From Morella rubra (taxonomy: Eukaryota; Streptophyta; Magnoliopsida; Fagales; Myricaceae), in assembly GCA_003952965.2 (NCBI GenBank), contig CM025853.1, forward strand, positions 12,657,187 to 12,721,186: a stretch of 64,000 nt of DNA. Reading direction: 5' to 3'. Numbering within the stretch: position 1 is the stretch's first letter; every line of letters starts with the position of its first letter. Below, in pieces: positions 10,960 through 24,140 of the stretch. Position numbers and translations under genes: made by a program. The notes beneath the pieces were generated by a model. That model worked only from the letters and a program-made list of their open reading frames with translations, was not told the DNA's origin and ran no database searches.

Positions 10960-13900
10960 ACGAATCTTCGTCGTTGCTTTCTTCGCTATTCTCTTTAATT
11001 TCCACCTTATCTCATTCTGAAGCATCATTAATTTCTATACGTCTTTTCTTATGCTGGTCAATTGCGTCATAAGCTTTGATAACGTTTGGCGTAACATCAT
11101 CCCTCCATAGTGGATTAAGGTTAAACTGTCAAAAGTCTATAAACAAGTCAATGGCATCGTCCTCTTGATACGCTTCATTCGTTATGGTTGCTCTCGATTC
11201 TTCATTTACGTCAACTTCACCGTTCGGCTCTAAGTGGGGAATGCCATATGCATTTCTACAAGACAACTTATGCACGACTCGCCAAATAGGTCCCCACATA
11301 TTATCTACTAGATAAAATACTTGACTGACTTGATTTTCTAAAACAAATGGAACTTCTGAATACCACAGTCGGGAAGTGTTTATGCTCTTAAGTTCTTGTT
11401 GGTACGAATTCCACATGGGTCCCTGATGTCCCACCAATCACATTTAAACAAGCATACTATATTTCCCCACAAGTATTGCATGGCATAAATGTCTGCAAGT
11501 CTCCCATAAAATTCTATATAAGTCCCCTCATGTATCCCAGGTGCTACAATAACACTGTTCTAAGTTTGTCACTATTTTTCCCATTCAACTGTATCATATC
11601 TACATCTATTCACAACACATACAGAATAACGCGTCATACGTGTATCAGGCCCACACGCCAATGAGTACAATTCATCGATCGATGTAGATGGATTTTAAGT
11701 ACGCAATGTTTGAACCTACAACGAAATATTAGAACATCATTAAAAACCGAAAGACGAGGTAAATTAGATGTGTTTCTCAATAACACTTACTCGCCCTAAG
11801 AACCAATCCGAAAACTGATCCTCATGCATACGAGTAATGCCCCCAACTCCTTGTGAGCGAAGCTCGTCCATGTGTTCACTGTTCAACAAAGTTCATCAAC
11901 AAGTACGCGTTACAATAAAATTAGAAATGTTAAACTTTTAAGGTTATTGCACTTACTCTAAGTAATTGTTGATGCCATTGCAATTCTTCACCACAGACCG
12001 CCGAGCTTTTTTGAACTCCGTTTGGTCAATGTCATCCCTTTTACAGCCCCTATCAATCGAATTCTTTGAATGAACACATCCAATGACCATTCCTATACCT
12101 CTAGATCACTTTCACAATTGTAGTTGCAACCCCTCGGAGGTATCAACCCCTCGGAGGTATTAGGAACAACATGTCGGACACCTGTTCTCAATATATCCTT
12201 CTGTAATTGACCCTGGGACACGCCTTATTTTTTATGGACCGTTTCAAGACAACCATTAAACTTTCAACTGGATACATCCACGTATACTACACTGGTCCAG
12301 CAAGCATTGCTTTGCGCAGTAGTTGGACCGCCAAATGTATCATAACAATAAATAAAAAAAAGTGAGTGGAAAAATCATTTCCAACTTACATAAAAAATCC
12401 CAATATCTTCCGACATCCTCTACAAAACTGACATCTTCAACGTCCATGAACACAATTTTGGAAAAGAAAAACATAGTTCGATCACTGCGCCACCCATATC
12501 TTCCTTCAACGACCCTCAGATTATCACTAGAAGAACCCTATGCAAGAAGACATGACAATCATGACTTTTCATTCTAGACACCTTCAATTCATCTAGATTC
12601 ACACAACTTGAAATCTCAGTAGCATAACCATCAGGAAACCTCACATCTTTTAACCACTCACAGGCCCAACTTCGCTTTTCCCTAGTTAAAGTAAATGCCG
12701 TTTAAGGCATCAATTTGACCCGACCGTCATGAACCAAGTAGAAGTCTTTTTTTTTTATCCCCATTTCAACTAGATCCCTACATGCCGCTGAATCCCTTGT
12801 CTTGAACTCAATGTTCATCACTGTACTAATCACATTGTCACATATGTTCTTTTCGATGTGCATCACGTCCAAGTTATGCCGCAACCCTAAAGTACCCCAA
12901 TACGGAAGTTGGAAAAAATATTCTTCTTTGTCAAATTCAAATTTCCTAACGACTATTTTTTCTTCCTTCGATTTTTTTTCCTAAAAGCTTTACCAAAGAT
13001 AGTTTTCCCGACATGCCTCAATTGTTCAATTAGAATTCCATGGGCGGAGGTCTATGTTCTTCTTTCCCATCGAATATATCCACATCCAATCTCCATGCAT
13101 GCCTCGATGCAAGTATCTCCTATGACCTATATAACACATTCTTCTCTTGTGCTTCAACCACTTATACTAAGTGTCAACATTTCATGTTGGACATGCCAAC
13201 TTCCTTTTGGTACTCCATTTAGATAAGTGGCATATGTCGGGAAATCATTTATAGTCTACATCAAAGCTGCATTCATTCGAAATGACGTCTCATTCGAAGC
13301 TTTATAGGTCTCAACTTCATCTTCTCATAGTTCCTTCAACCTGTCCACAAAGGGTTGAAGATATACATCTATAACATTTCTCGGTAACTTACGACCTAGG
13401 ATCAAAAGCGTCATCAATGAAAATGGGACCTTTATACACCTCTATGGGAATAAATTATAAGTAAACACAACAACTGGCCAAATACTGTATGCATTGCTCA
13501 TGTTTCCGAACGGATTGAACCGTCTGAAGCAAGACCAAGGCGGACGTTGTGGGCATCTTGAGCAAACCAACCATGTCCTTATCAAAATTCTTCCAAACTA
13601 ATGAATCTGCAGAATGCCTCAAACTCTCCCCATCGTCGACTTATTTCTCCTTATGCCATCTCATGTCATGGGCTCTATCTTTTGTGGTAAATAGATGTTT
13701 AAGTCTATGGATTAAAGGGAAATGGCGTAACACTTTATTGGAAATTCGCTTGTGCATATACCAGACATTTGTCTAACTCACTATTTTTCTTCCAAAACAA
13801 CATACAATCATTCTGACATGCATAAATCTTGTCGTAACTGAACCCAAGACTCTTTTGTAATTGTTTCGCTTCGTATTACAATCTTGGTAACGTCTCCCCA

Positions 13901-14505
13901 CTGGCAAAGCCTCATTAATCAACTACACTATATCAAACACCTTAACCGACAACTTATTCTTCAACTTCACATGCAAAAGCCAGATTGTAAATGACAACTT
14001 ACTAAACTTGCTATATCTGAGATAAAATTCAAGCTTTGCCTCTTCCGATAACTTATCAAAAGGTGTTGAAGCTCTAGGTCACGAAGTAGGGTTTCTCTAA
14101 TCTCAAGATTCTCTGTTTCAACTCTTATCACACCTTTTATTCCTGCACAGACATCGGTGAGCATTTCTTCCATGATGTAAATCTTCTTCCATCAATGAGC
14201 TATCTCCCTCTAAATCTTCATCATTATGTGGTAAGTTCCCTTTGGACTCTTAACTTATATTTGTAGAAAGTTGCATACCCTTCCCGTGAGGAACCCATAA
14301 CTTTAACTCACATCAAACCCATTAATATATATATGATCTCCATTTAATCGACTCTTGAAACTCTATATTTCTGTACTTCCGACACGAACATCTAATCTGA
14401 ACCTGAGAGTCTACATAACCAGTAGCCATACCAACAAACCTACGGACCCCTCGGAATACTAATCACCAAACTGATCTTTCTCATGAACCCAACTCTTGTC
14501 CATCG
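10960..14505 (-). pseudogene. CACTA transposase relic (Transposase_21/TNPD-like)
   Basis: Read right to left, the plant En/Spm TNPD-like order is clear. MDKSWVHEKDQFGD at 14505 begins the protein, and MATGYVDSQVQIRCSCRKY is near 14400. YSKFSKLSFTIWLLHVK is near 14000. EFDKEEYFFQLPYWGTLGLR leads into HNLDVMHIEKNICDNVI at about 12930-12820. KDFYLVHDGRVKLMP ends at 12702, MKSHDCHV is near 12560 and LCKLEMIFP near 12380. C-terminal INTSRLWYSEVPFVLENQVSQVFYL lies at 11390-11300, and a WRDDVTPNVIKAYD block near 11090. Frameshifts and stops occur throughout, so it is inactive. A full-length relative would supply the transposase that cuts CACTA termini. Confidence 0.85.
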
Positions 14506-16062
14506 CCACTAATCTAAAGTAATACATGACCTTAAAAACTCGTAACCACGCTTCATTAGAACTTGACTTTGTGCCTAGCTATAGGTCCTATCTCATTCAA
14601 GATTGTGAGTTCGAAGTTAAACGTCAATTTGACTTGTTTCCATCAATACCTAGAAACAATTTGGCAGCATCTCGGCCCAGTTCCCAAGTACACGCACCAG
14701 CAATGGAGCCAAACATCATCAACAATATGTGGATGACGTCACATACCAATGCTAGTAGTACACCCAGAAGTCAAAGGCTAGAAGATACTGAATTTTCTTC
14801 AAGAGTGGACAGGACACAAGTACCTGATTCTTCCAACACTGAATACACAATATCAAACTGTCCACATTTTCGATAATTCAAGGGTTATTATGAGATAAAC
14901 GTTTATTTATCCCGTACTAACCCTTGAATGCGTCTAGGGTACACACATTCTAGCCCAAGCTATTACCCCATATCAATCAAGTCAGTTATGTAAACAATAA
15001 CTAAAAACATATGTAAATAATAATTAAAAACACACATAAATCAACATTTCAATTTCTACTTCACCATCCCGATCGATTGGCAAAAAAGACAATCGATCAT
15101 ATATAAAGATGATCAAACGCCAATCTTGACGTTCAATTGGCTCTCTTCCATCACTATCCCAATCGATTTGCAAAAAAGGTAATCGATCGTCTATAACCTA
15201 GAGCGAACAAATTCACGAAAACCACCCCACACTCTCAAATCTTCACCCAAAACACTCTCACATTAAGCACAAACAAAATTCATTCAAATGTACATATAAA
15301 AAAAGCAACAATAACCTCAAATCATAACAAATCATCACCACAATACCCACAAATATTCAAATCTAACCTAATCAAATAAATCATCACAAAACCAACCAAA
15401 TCATTCCTAGAATAAAGATTATAGGTTGAGTAACATACCTCTTGCCTTTTAGAAAGACCCAATACACAAAATCCCCACCAAAATCTCACAAATTTTGGCC
15501 AAATTTCTCAATGTTCAACCGGATAAAAAAAATCATGATTTTGAGTTTGGGTTTACTCTAAACTATTCTAAAAACTCTCCCCACCAAAAGGATAGTCTTT
15601 GGCTAAGTTTTGAGATGAAAAACCTCCTTGGGTATCACCTCTTGTCTCCTTTACACTGTTGGTGTGTTTTTACTCTTCACCCACGGCCTAACTACAGTCT
15701 AGTTCTTGAGCGTCGACATATACAGTTGGATCGGCTATAATACCAATCGATCGTCTAGTGAGCTTTAAAATTTCTGTTATGTTTTTTTTTGCTCCGATCG
15801 ATCGTTACGTATGGTGCATCAAATCGCCAACAGACTTCAAAACGAAAATGTCTAGAAGCAATCGATTGCTACCACCCTCATTCAATTGTATATACAAGTC
15901 AAAACGGCGTAGGTTACGTGATCTTCAGTTTTCATCCATTGACCAGCAAACCTATTTCAGCACTTAAATTTTTGGCTAATTGATCGGTTGACAATATCAA
16001 AACGATAGCACCTAGACCGATCGAACGATGTAACTGATTGTCTGAACGATTGTAATTGATTA
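14506..16062 (-). other. CACTA upstream/intron-like DNA with GATCGAT clusters
   Basis: No protein is recognisable. Clusters of GATCGAT-type motifs lie at 15060-15190 and 15730-16060, the same motif type as in the subterminal arrays at 18950-20420 and 26040-26540. This suggests the stretch is part of the CACTA 5' region, displaced from the terminus by inserted DNA. Confidence 0.5.
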
Positions 16063-18940
16063 ACTTAATTATGAAAACTCGATTTTTAAACTGTTAATTG
16101 ACTTAATTATGTCAAAATCTCTATTTAGGATGTTATCTTCATACATGTCTCACATGAATAACTTATAATCATGTGCTAAATAAGATTTTGTAGCATTTAT
16201 AGCATGTACAAACTAACCCTTGCACTATGTTACAAAGATATAACATGTACAACCTAAACAGGATGTGCTAAACATGTTTTCATGTAATTTAAACATATCC
16301 TCACATACTTTGTTTATGTATAATTTGTGTGTTCTCAATTTTAAACACGTGTTCAAACACTTCTTTACCACTCATTAAGTATGTGTACTTAAATTTGTAC
16401 TTCATCATCAAGTATGTGTACTTGAATTGTTTAAATATATGTACTTAGATTTTTTTTTATTGAATTCTTATATTGTGTATTTAGATTGTTTATTAGGTTG
16501 ATCGTTATTTATTTTATTTAAATAAGTATTTGCACTTAGATATTTAACAACAAATTGTGATGTTTACTTATCTTTTTTGGTTATATTATGATATCATTAA
16601 TTGTGTACTTAAAATGTCGCAACACCGTTAAACGAAGTGCAAAATGATCGAAATGCCCTCTGATTGTAAAATTACACAAGATATAAAAAAACACTATAAA
16701 TTAGGAAATAAAAATTTAATGACGCAGTGATTGTACAGACTATGTACAAAAATACTATACATTTAGCGATTTAAATTTTTTTTTTTAACTCTAATTTTTT
16801 ATTATTTATCTTTTATGGTATTCTATTAAATGGAGGAACATTTTGATCGGTTCACATATTTCCACGTACTCACCATGTCCCATTGCACTTTAAAATTAGG
16901 AAAATTTTATTACAAAAATAGCTATAAATTATGAAATAATTAAACAATGGGGAGAATGCCACCTGATGGTTTTGAACTATCAGCTGCATCACAATTGAAA
17001 GTTTGCCTGCGGAAATTGTGGCCATATTTGGATTGGTTTTGAAAACGTTTTTGTTGTACTGATTAAGAAAATTTGTTGACATGTTTTTTTTTACGTGTTT
17101 GTGAAAATGATATGGTCCATAGAAATGATGTTTGGAAAGAGAAAGTTATTCCCTTGAAAACTATAAGAGTAAAAAAGTATGATTGGAAAGAAGATTTTTG
17201 TGTTGTTTTTCATAGAAATTAAGGCCAATGATTAGATAGAAAATTTTATTGAAGATTGAAATGTTTTTTTGTGTGAAAAAATTATGTTTGGATTGAAAAA
17301 TGTTTTTAAAATAAAAAACAAAAACATTTTGAAGACCATGAACCAAACATAGCCTATACTTACTTGATCTTGATAAACATTCTTCAACTTTGTTTGCAAC
17401 TGAATCTTCAATCTTTGATAAACTTCAGGTCTTGTTGATCTCACACCTTGAGTCTTTCGATTTCACAACTGAGCAGCCCAAATGTTCTGCCTCCTTCCTT
17501 TCCACACTCACAGCTGTCACAGGATTTTTCTAAGGTCCTGATGGCCAACCTAAAGGATGCGATAGACTATCTCATAGCTATCCTTTATATAAAAACCCTA
17601 GCTGTGATAGTGCGTGGACCGTTAAGGATCTCAGATCTCAGTCGTAAGATTACATAGAAAAAACTCTTTTTCCATTAACTCCCTTATATTCTTTTATTCT
17701 AAATTTCAGGCTTCTACTAATTATAATCACGTCTATAACATATTACAATTCACCCTTTAGAATTTGAGATTGATTTGTGAAATCTCTTTTGCTAACAATT
17801 ATAATTGTTTATTTATCCTTCCACCATACTATATTCCATATGAGCTAATTTGAAATCTATAACGTTGGATTCTTAAATTGTCAAAACAACTTCACAAGTA
17901 ATATATATATATATATTAATTTCGAAAAATATTTTCATAAAATTCCTTTGATCAAAGATTCTTTTCTAGTCCAACCCTATATACAGATATATTGAATATA
18001 CTATCTTAAGAGATTGGTCATTCCTTATTTAGCATTTATACAAACTCATTTCATCATGCACAAACCCAACGTTGTTTGGAATATTTAACCTAAAAAGATC
18101 ATCACTAAATGACTCGGTCATTGTACAAGTACACAATAAAAAAATCTGCACAAAAACCTTAGGTCTAAGGATATTATAAACAAATTATGTTAGAATACCT
18201 TTCAACATCAATGATCACTTCCAGAAGGTATCTATATTTGATCTCGATTCAGTGCATGTACTCTTACATTGCACCCACTCGTTTGCTTAAGATCATCACC
18301 TCAATGACGAAGTCAATCATCCTATTAAATAGAGGCATAATGAGTGTAGACCTATCATACATCAATATGTACCTCGGTCTAGAACAAAACATCAAGTGAG
18401 CAAAGAATAGAAGAGTCATACTTCTCGCTTTTGATTCATTAATCATTGGTATGACTTTTCTACAACGTCGCTCAATAATATTTATGTAACATTTAATGTC
18501 ATATTATATTACCCAATAAATAAATATAAACAAGTGACATCTAAATAACTATTATTCAGATAAACGATTTTTAGGGCATTATTCTTTTATCATCTCCCCT
18601 ACTCGATGCCACAACTGTGCAATAAAAATCTCAAACTAGGCCTTCCACGACAAAGCTTCCCATGAGAGCTAATGCAACCACTGTTGGTACTCAAACAACT
18701 GGAACATAATGTGGTCCTTGTACAACAACTCATCAAATTCAAACAACGTCATCAGTTTAACCACCGTCGCATCTACTGCAACTTAATGCTAATCTCAACT
18801 GATTTCTCTTGGAATGATGAAGTCTCTGTCCTTGAAGTGCGAGAAAGCTTAACTCTACACATTTTATATACGCTGTAATAATTGTAAACAAAAATATGTT
18901 AATAAATAAAAAAGAAAAAACATAATTAAAAGATGGAAGT
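16063..18940. other. Unassigned AT-rich DNA inside CACTA copy 1
   Basis: The GATCGAT motif stops near 16060 and restarts near 18950, so this 2.9-kb stretch may be one or more insertions. A TATA-like stretch with CTTTATATAAAAACCCTAGC lies near 17581-17603. Short open frames (for example 18264-18446 minus) match nothing I recognise. I found no terminal repeats that define an element. Confidence 0.35.
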
Positions 18941-20420
18941 CGTAATATAATGGCAATCCATCGTCAATATCAACATTCTATCGGAACAATTCACGTTCGA
19001 TCAGTCCAAAAGAACAATTGATCACCATACTCTAACTGTGCGTTTCATTAGTCATACAATCGATCGTCATATCCCGTCGAAACAAATATAATGTATGATC
19101 GAATGGGTAAGTTAATAAAATGCACAGTAAAAGTTAAGCGACCAATCCGCTACATAACGATCGATCGCTTATAAAGCGAAATGCAAACTTTCAATATACG
19201 ATGAACATTTGATCGATAAAATAAAGTTGATCGATCAAGGAAGACAACAAAACACATCGCAAGCTGAACGATCGATCGATTAAAAATTAAAATGCACAGT
19301 TATATTATGGCCATCGATCAGTTACTATACGATCAATCGATTTGAATACGAGTTAAAGGATCGGTCCTCACATAATGACAATCAATCAATAAAAAAATCT
19401 TAATGCACAGTTTAATTATCGATCGATGGTCAAAAACACATAACGTAATTATGCCCAAAATGACCCCAAATGATCCTAAAACACTTCTAATCTTGTAAGA
19501 CAACCACTAACACTAAAATAAACATATTTCACGACTCTAAATGGATTATATATTAAATTTTAAAAAATAAACATCAAAACTAAAAAAAATCGCCACAAAA
19601 GTTAGAAAGTTGCATACCTTTAAAGTGGAGGAGAATGGAGAGCAAGTCTGGAACGTTTCTAGACTATATAGAGGACAATGCAAATGCAAAAATTTGGTGA
19701 GTTGAGAGCTTTTTGAAAATGTAGGAGGCGTAACTGCTTGAAAATGGCCTTCGGTTTCTTTCATAACTTTCCACGATCCATTCTATTCGCAACAGAGCAT
19801 TTGATCGTGTGGGGTAATACACGTGAAAATTTTCAATTCGTTGTTTTAATTGCCTACGCGATACATCGGTGGATATGACTGATCTAATATCCTTTCTAAA
19901 AAAGTAACAGTTACGAAAAGATGCAGTTGCTCGTTGCTCGTTGTGTGTCGTGTGTCAATTCGTAAACGTTTGATCAGCATAAGGGCGTTCAATCGCGTGG
20001 GGTAATACATGTGTCAATCATCAATTCATTGTTTTAATTGCCTATGCAATCGATTGGTGGATATGATCGATCAAATGTCCTTTTGAAAAGTGACAATTAC
20101 GAAAAAACACACAGTTGCTAGTTGTGTGCCATATGTCAATTCGTAAACGATTGATCGGTAGGTGTGCGATCTATCGTAGGTAGTGATAAGATCGAACGCT
20201 TCATATGGCGATGTATTGCATCATCACGATTGGTCGACTCTAATAGATGATATATTGGCACTGTAGCGAAAAGATTTCGTGACAAAAGCCCTTTATTCAT
20301 CGTGCTAGAAATTTTCCTCACTTGATATTTTTTTTTATTTCAAAATGCTAGCAATCGATCGCTGATATATAAACGATTGAACATTGTGGTGATGAATAAT
20401 TTCGTCACCAAGGCCTCTTG
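18941..20420 (-). repeat. Subterminal array of GATCGAT-type motifs, CACTA copy 1
   Basis: Dozens of short motifs built on the palindrome GATCGATC, or a one-base variant, crowd this stretch, for example ACGATCGATCGAT near 19269 and CGATCGATCG variants near 19160 and 20355. The background contains few of them. In En/Spm elements, arrays of a short motif near each end bind the element's own TNPA-type protein. By position and density this array is a candidate equivalent, but binding is inferred. Confidence 0.6.
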
Positions 20421-20672
20421 TTTCTAGCGACGACAAATTTTGTCACCAAATTGTTTTGTAATATTTTTTATTTCTTTTTGACGGAACTTTCGTCACCAAA
20501 AGTTGACTTTTTGTGATGAAATTCAAATTTTGTCATGAATAAAGGCTTTAGTGACAAAATCCATTTTTCGTCACAAAAAATAGACTTTTAGTGATGAAAA
20601 AAAATCCTCAAAAAAAGATATCTTTTAGTGACGAAATGAATTTCGTCACTAAATGTCAAATTTCTAGTAGTT
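20395..20672 (-). repeat. CACTA copy 1 terminal region with TTTAGTGACGAAA repeats
   Basis: Repeats of GTGACGAAA and its inverse TTTCGTCAC fill the last 280 bp. Positions 20625-20654 form a near-perfect hairpin, with arms of 14 bp reading TTTAGTGACGAAAT. The terminus ACTACTAGAAA is at 20672 on the minus strand. Outside it the minus-strand hAT coding sequence begins at once. Confidence 0.75.
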
Positions 20673-21223
20673 TTGACACTTCTAATACGACTTTCCCAAC
20701 GTGTTTATGACAAAGATTTAAAAGTCAAAGTAATATATTCTTATAAAACTTTCTGATTAGTCATATCCCAACGTGTTGGCTTTTTGTAGAAGAGGCAAAT
20801 GAAGAATATATACATTGTACTACTCCAAAAAAGGATATTGCTTTAGAGCATAAATTAGTCATATCACAAAAAAACTAAATTCAAACTGCGATAGCTACAA
20901 GGAGTAAAAAATGCTTTATAATTTAAATCTAAATGCTTTTTTGCATACCTTGTGTGTTACCTTTCATGTTAGATCCATTATCATAGAGTTGTCCTCTAAC
21001 ATCAACCACATCAAGACCATGTTTCCTTAGTGTACGAGTTTGTCAAAAAGTCCTTTCCCATATGTGTTATCTACCATAAAAAATGCTCATCAATCTTTAT
21101 TGGACTTACTGGAGTATCAACACTTCATAGTATAACAGTTATTTGTTCTTGATGACTTGCATCAGGAGTACAACCAAGAATAACCGAGTAATAATTTGCT
21201 CTTTTGATTTTTTAGACGATCAT
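20673..21223 (-). pseudogene. hAT transposase relic, central part
   Basis: Read right to left this follows directly from 22623, once the solo LTR and one target-site copy are ignored. GLDVVDVRGQLYDNGSNMKG at about 21020-20960 is the conserved GQ-YD-GSNM block. KAFFTPCSYRSLN (20920-20880) aligns with the family's CHSLN block. A WESRIRSVK block at 20700-20673 ends at the CACTA terminus. Stops and small frameshifts are present. Confidence 0.75.
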
Positions 21224-22622
21224 TGTAGCACCCCGGATTTTCTTCTTAGTAATAAAATATTTATTTTTATTGAATTTCAAATTTCAAATTATTTGAAAAA
21301 GCTATCTTGTTTTAAAATGTTTAAAGTTTGAAATGTTGATTTGATTTGAAAATGTTAACTTTTTCAAAAGTGTTTGAAATTTGAAGAAAAGATGTTTTAT
21401 CTTTATCTCTTTAGATTTTAAAATTTTGAATTTGAATACTTCAAGAATATGTTTGAATTTTAAAATGGATAGCAACCCAATCTTATCATCTTTCAAATTT
21501 AGAGTCCTTCTTTGAGTAGGGTTGCAATCTAGTCTTTATAAATCCTTTGTTAGTCTCTGCGTATTGAGGAGAATGAGAAATCAAGAGTCTTTTCGAAGGT
21601 TTTAGTCTAGTTTCTTGAGGTCTTGGAGGTTAATTGATAAAGAGTTCAAGTGTTATGAAGGCAAGGTAAGCAGAGTTATCATGCTAAATTTTCCTTGACT
21701 TTATCAAAAATAAAATTATCAAGATTATAGCATGAAATGTATAACATATGAGCTTTTTGTCCAATGATATTACATGATGTTTCAATGTTTAAATCAAAGC
21801 TTTTTGATGTTCATTGTTCTCTAAGATTTCTGCATTATGTTTAAGGAAAAGAATAGAAAGATGCAAAGTTTAAAGTGATGTTTATAGTATGATATGTTAT
21901 CTATTTTCAAACCCCGAGGCCCAAGTTACAGAGACAGCGCATTGTACCAATTGCAACCTATTGAGTGCATCCGTTCTGAAAATGAAGTGGTTTATTTTGT
22001 AGGTCTTCGAGTCCACACTTGGACATGGCCAAGCCTTAGTGAGAAGAATTCTACCCATAGTATTAGTTTAGTTTGGTTAATCCCTAAACTAGATAGCAAC
22101 AACACAACCCTGTCACGGGGGTATATGTGACCCACATTTATTGCCAAAGGTATTTTTTTTTTAGTATTATCATGAAAGATAAAAGTTATTTTATAGTTAT
22201 AGTTATATGGATTGAGATTTACAGTTTTCTATTATTTTCACTTCTTAAATGTGGCTCATGAATTGCACCCTAGTATAATGATTTTGCTTACTGAGTTGTC
22301 GAACTCACCCCCTTATTTATTCTCTCTTTTCAAATGATATTTCGGAGTGTGCTGAAAGTCATGTTAGATGGGGCCTGGGTGGGTAGTTGTGAGAAGAAAA
22401 CTTAGAATTTCAGTTAGACCGAGTGTTTTGTTTGTAATCTTCCAGTTTTTAAAGAGTTTTAAACAAAATACTTTTATTCAATTGTTTTGGAGTTTTAAAC
22501 GAGAATTTATTATCAAGATTATTTATTTTGTGATAATTGATTTCTACCCCTGATTTTCGCTGATTTTCACTGATTTTATGCATAGAAGTAACTTCCTAAT
22601 CACCGGGGTTCTGGGCGTTACA
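21224..22622. mobile_element. Solo LTR (Gypsy-type), 1399 bp, with 5-bp target duplication
   Basis: It starts TGTAGCACCCCGGATTTTCT and ends GGGCGTTACA, a TG...CA element. ATCAT stands directly on both sides (21219-21223 and 22623-22627). Removing the element and one ATCAT joins two parts of the hAT reading. An internal CTTACTGAGTTGTCGAACTC stretch at about 22288 is like the 3' part of many plant Gypsy LTRs. No internal domain is present, so it is the product of LTR-LTR recombination. Confidence 0.9.
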
Positions 22623-23520
22623 ATCATACTTTTGATTTCATTGGCTAACATCAAGATCAACTCATTTTGTATATTTTGTCTCAAGTAATGTTTATGAATC
22701 TCATGTAATTGAACACATTTGATATGTTCTTGTGTTATATGATCAAACTCTACTATCATCTTTACCAGGCCTAAAAAGTTCCCATTATTATCTTCATATA
22801 ATTTTTCTTTCTTCCCCCAAAGCGCAAGATTGTCTCTAGCTAAAGTCTTCACCACAACAATGATTCTAACAAGAATTTTTTCCAAATGTTAATTCATCTT
22901 GGACACTTTTATCAATTGTCTCATTTTTTTAAAATCTCTTTTACAAGTCAAACCATCTAGTCAAATTGATAATATCCTCTTTAGATATTTTGTGAGACTT
23001 GAGCTTTTTACCAAGATTTTTCCAATCTCAACTCACTTATACCATGTTTTAAACTAAACAATTTACAACAAAAATAAAATATTCTATCTGTATCTATATA
23101 ATACACTAACCATCTCCTATCTTGCTTTTGCTCATTCGGTAGTCCACGAATATAATATTCTTCCGAAAAATGTCTATTATTTTCATCTTTTGGGAACACA
23201 ATATCGTCAATTCTAACTGGATCTTTCTCTACTAAGATATCTTGTAACTTCTTATCATTTTCCTTCCAATGTCCAAGATCGTAACAAGTGATACTAAAGA
23301 TAGATTGGTCATCACAGCTTGGACTATCTATGTGTGTCTCACTAACAATTTGTTCCAAAAATTTATTTTGTTGTGTCACATCAACATTATCAACTTCTTC
23401 TAAGTCCCTTATAATACTTGGTTCTTCAATTATTACCTCTTTGAGATTGTATTAAAATTTATATTCTCCTTTTTTTCTTGAGTTTTTCTTATCCATAAGC
23501 ATTTTTCTTCCAGTCATTTT
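22623..23520 (-). pseudogene. hAT transposase relic, N-terminal part (TTF-type zinc finger region)
   Basis: An ATG context at 23519 (MTGRKMLMDKKNSRKKG) precedes, in a mostly open frame, DLGHWKENDKKLQDILVEKDPVRI and RHFSEEYYIRGLPNEQKQDRRWLVY (23300-23080). FYFCCKLFS then follows, part of the TTF-type zinc finger. Positions 22885-22640 read LALWGKKEKLYEDNNGNFLGLVKMIVEFD and NELILMLANEIKSMIV, a DUF4371 block. A frame break separates the pieces. The family is the plant ZMYM1-like hAT group. It can no longer encode a working enzyme. Confidence 0.8.
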
Positions 23521-24140
23521 AAAATTAACAAGTTGACAAAAATAAGGAATAATAATAAAAGACAAACAAAGGCTAATTGATATAACTAATAAATTGAAAT
23601 TAAATTCTTCAACAATATAACCTGACGATTGCTAGATTTCTTGAAGCATTAACAACCAACCAAATCACGACTCTAATAAGCTGATTTACCAATTATTTGA
23701 GAAGTTGTTTTGCAGATATTGTTTTGTAAAAAAGTAGGAAATACTTTGAGAATGAGAAGCTGCTTTGCTTTGCAAAAAAATGGGTTGTGTTCTGCTATTA
23801 TTTTGCTGTTTAAATCCACTATTAATAATGTAATTAGACATTGGTGTGCCATTATACCGTTCAAAAAATGATGTTAGAATTTAATTTTTTAAGAATTTAA
23901 GTTAAGTTAATTAGCAATAAAGTATGCAGTAGTGATTCTAGTTTTTAAGAGAGAATTTATTGGTAATGATGCTATTATTTTGAAAAGAGACATAAAGCTG
24001 ATAGAGTTAGATTGTTATTAGTTGACAGTGCTAGTTTCTAGTATGTCCAGTTTTTTGTTTTAAATCTTAATTTTGTAAACTAGTTTTTACGTATTCTTAT
24101 TTTGTAGGCCTTTTATTAAGTTTTATTTCAAAAAATTTAG
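23521..24140. other. hAT 5' non-coding region
   Basis: AT-rich sequence upstream of the minus-strand hAT gene. I see no gene, RNA or repeat with clear borders here. Confidence 0.4.

Larger units (their letters stand above)
2553..20672 (-). mobile_element. CACTA (En/Spm-type) element copy 1, left end missing, with nested insertions
   Basis: The element reads right to left. Its 5' end is at 20672, where the minus strand reads ACTACTAGAAATTTGACA, a near match to the CACTACTAGAAA-type CACTA terminus with its first base changed. Inside come subterminal GATCGAT arrays, a Transposase_21-type gene relic (10960-14505), a Transposase_24-like relic (9975-10561) and intron-like DNA. An Athila-like element interrupts it at 2867-9634. 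The 2553-2866 segment on the far side of that insertion matches 27121-27430 of CACTA copy 2, which ties the two sides together. The 3' terminus and last coding exon are absent: homology to copy 2 stops at about 2553. A stretch at 16063-18940 is unassigned and may hold further insertions. Confidence 0.75.

Noticed and set aside
14526..14876. 116-codon plus-strand frame
   Set aside because: It lies around the antisense start of the CACTA transposase relic and shows no protein family features.
17581..17660. TATA-like sequence as a host gene promoter
   Set aside because: No downstream gene is recognisable; it may be part of an unclassified repeat.
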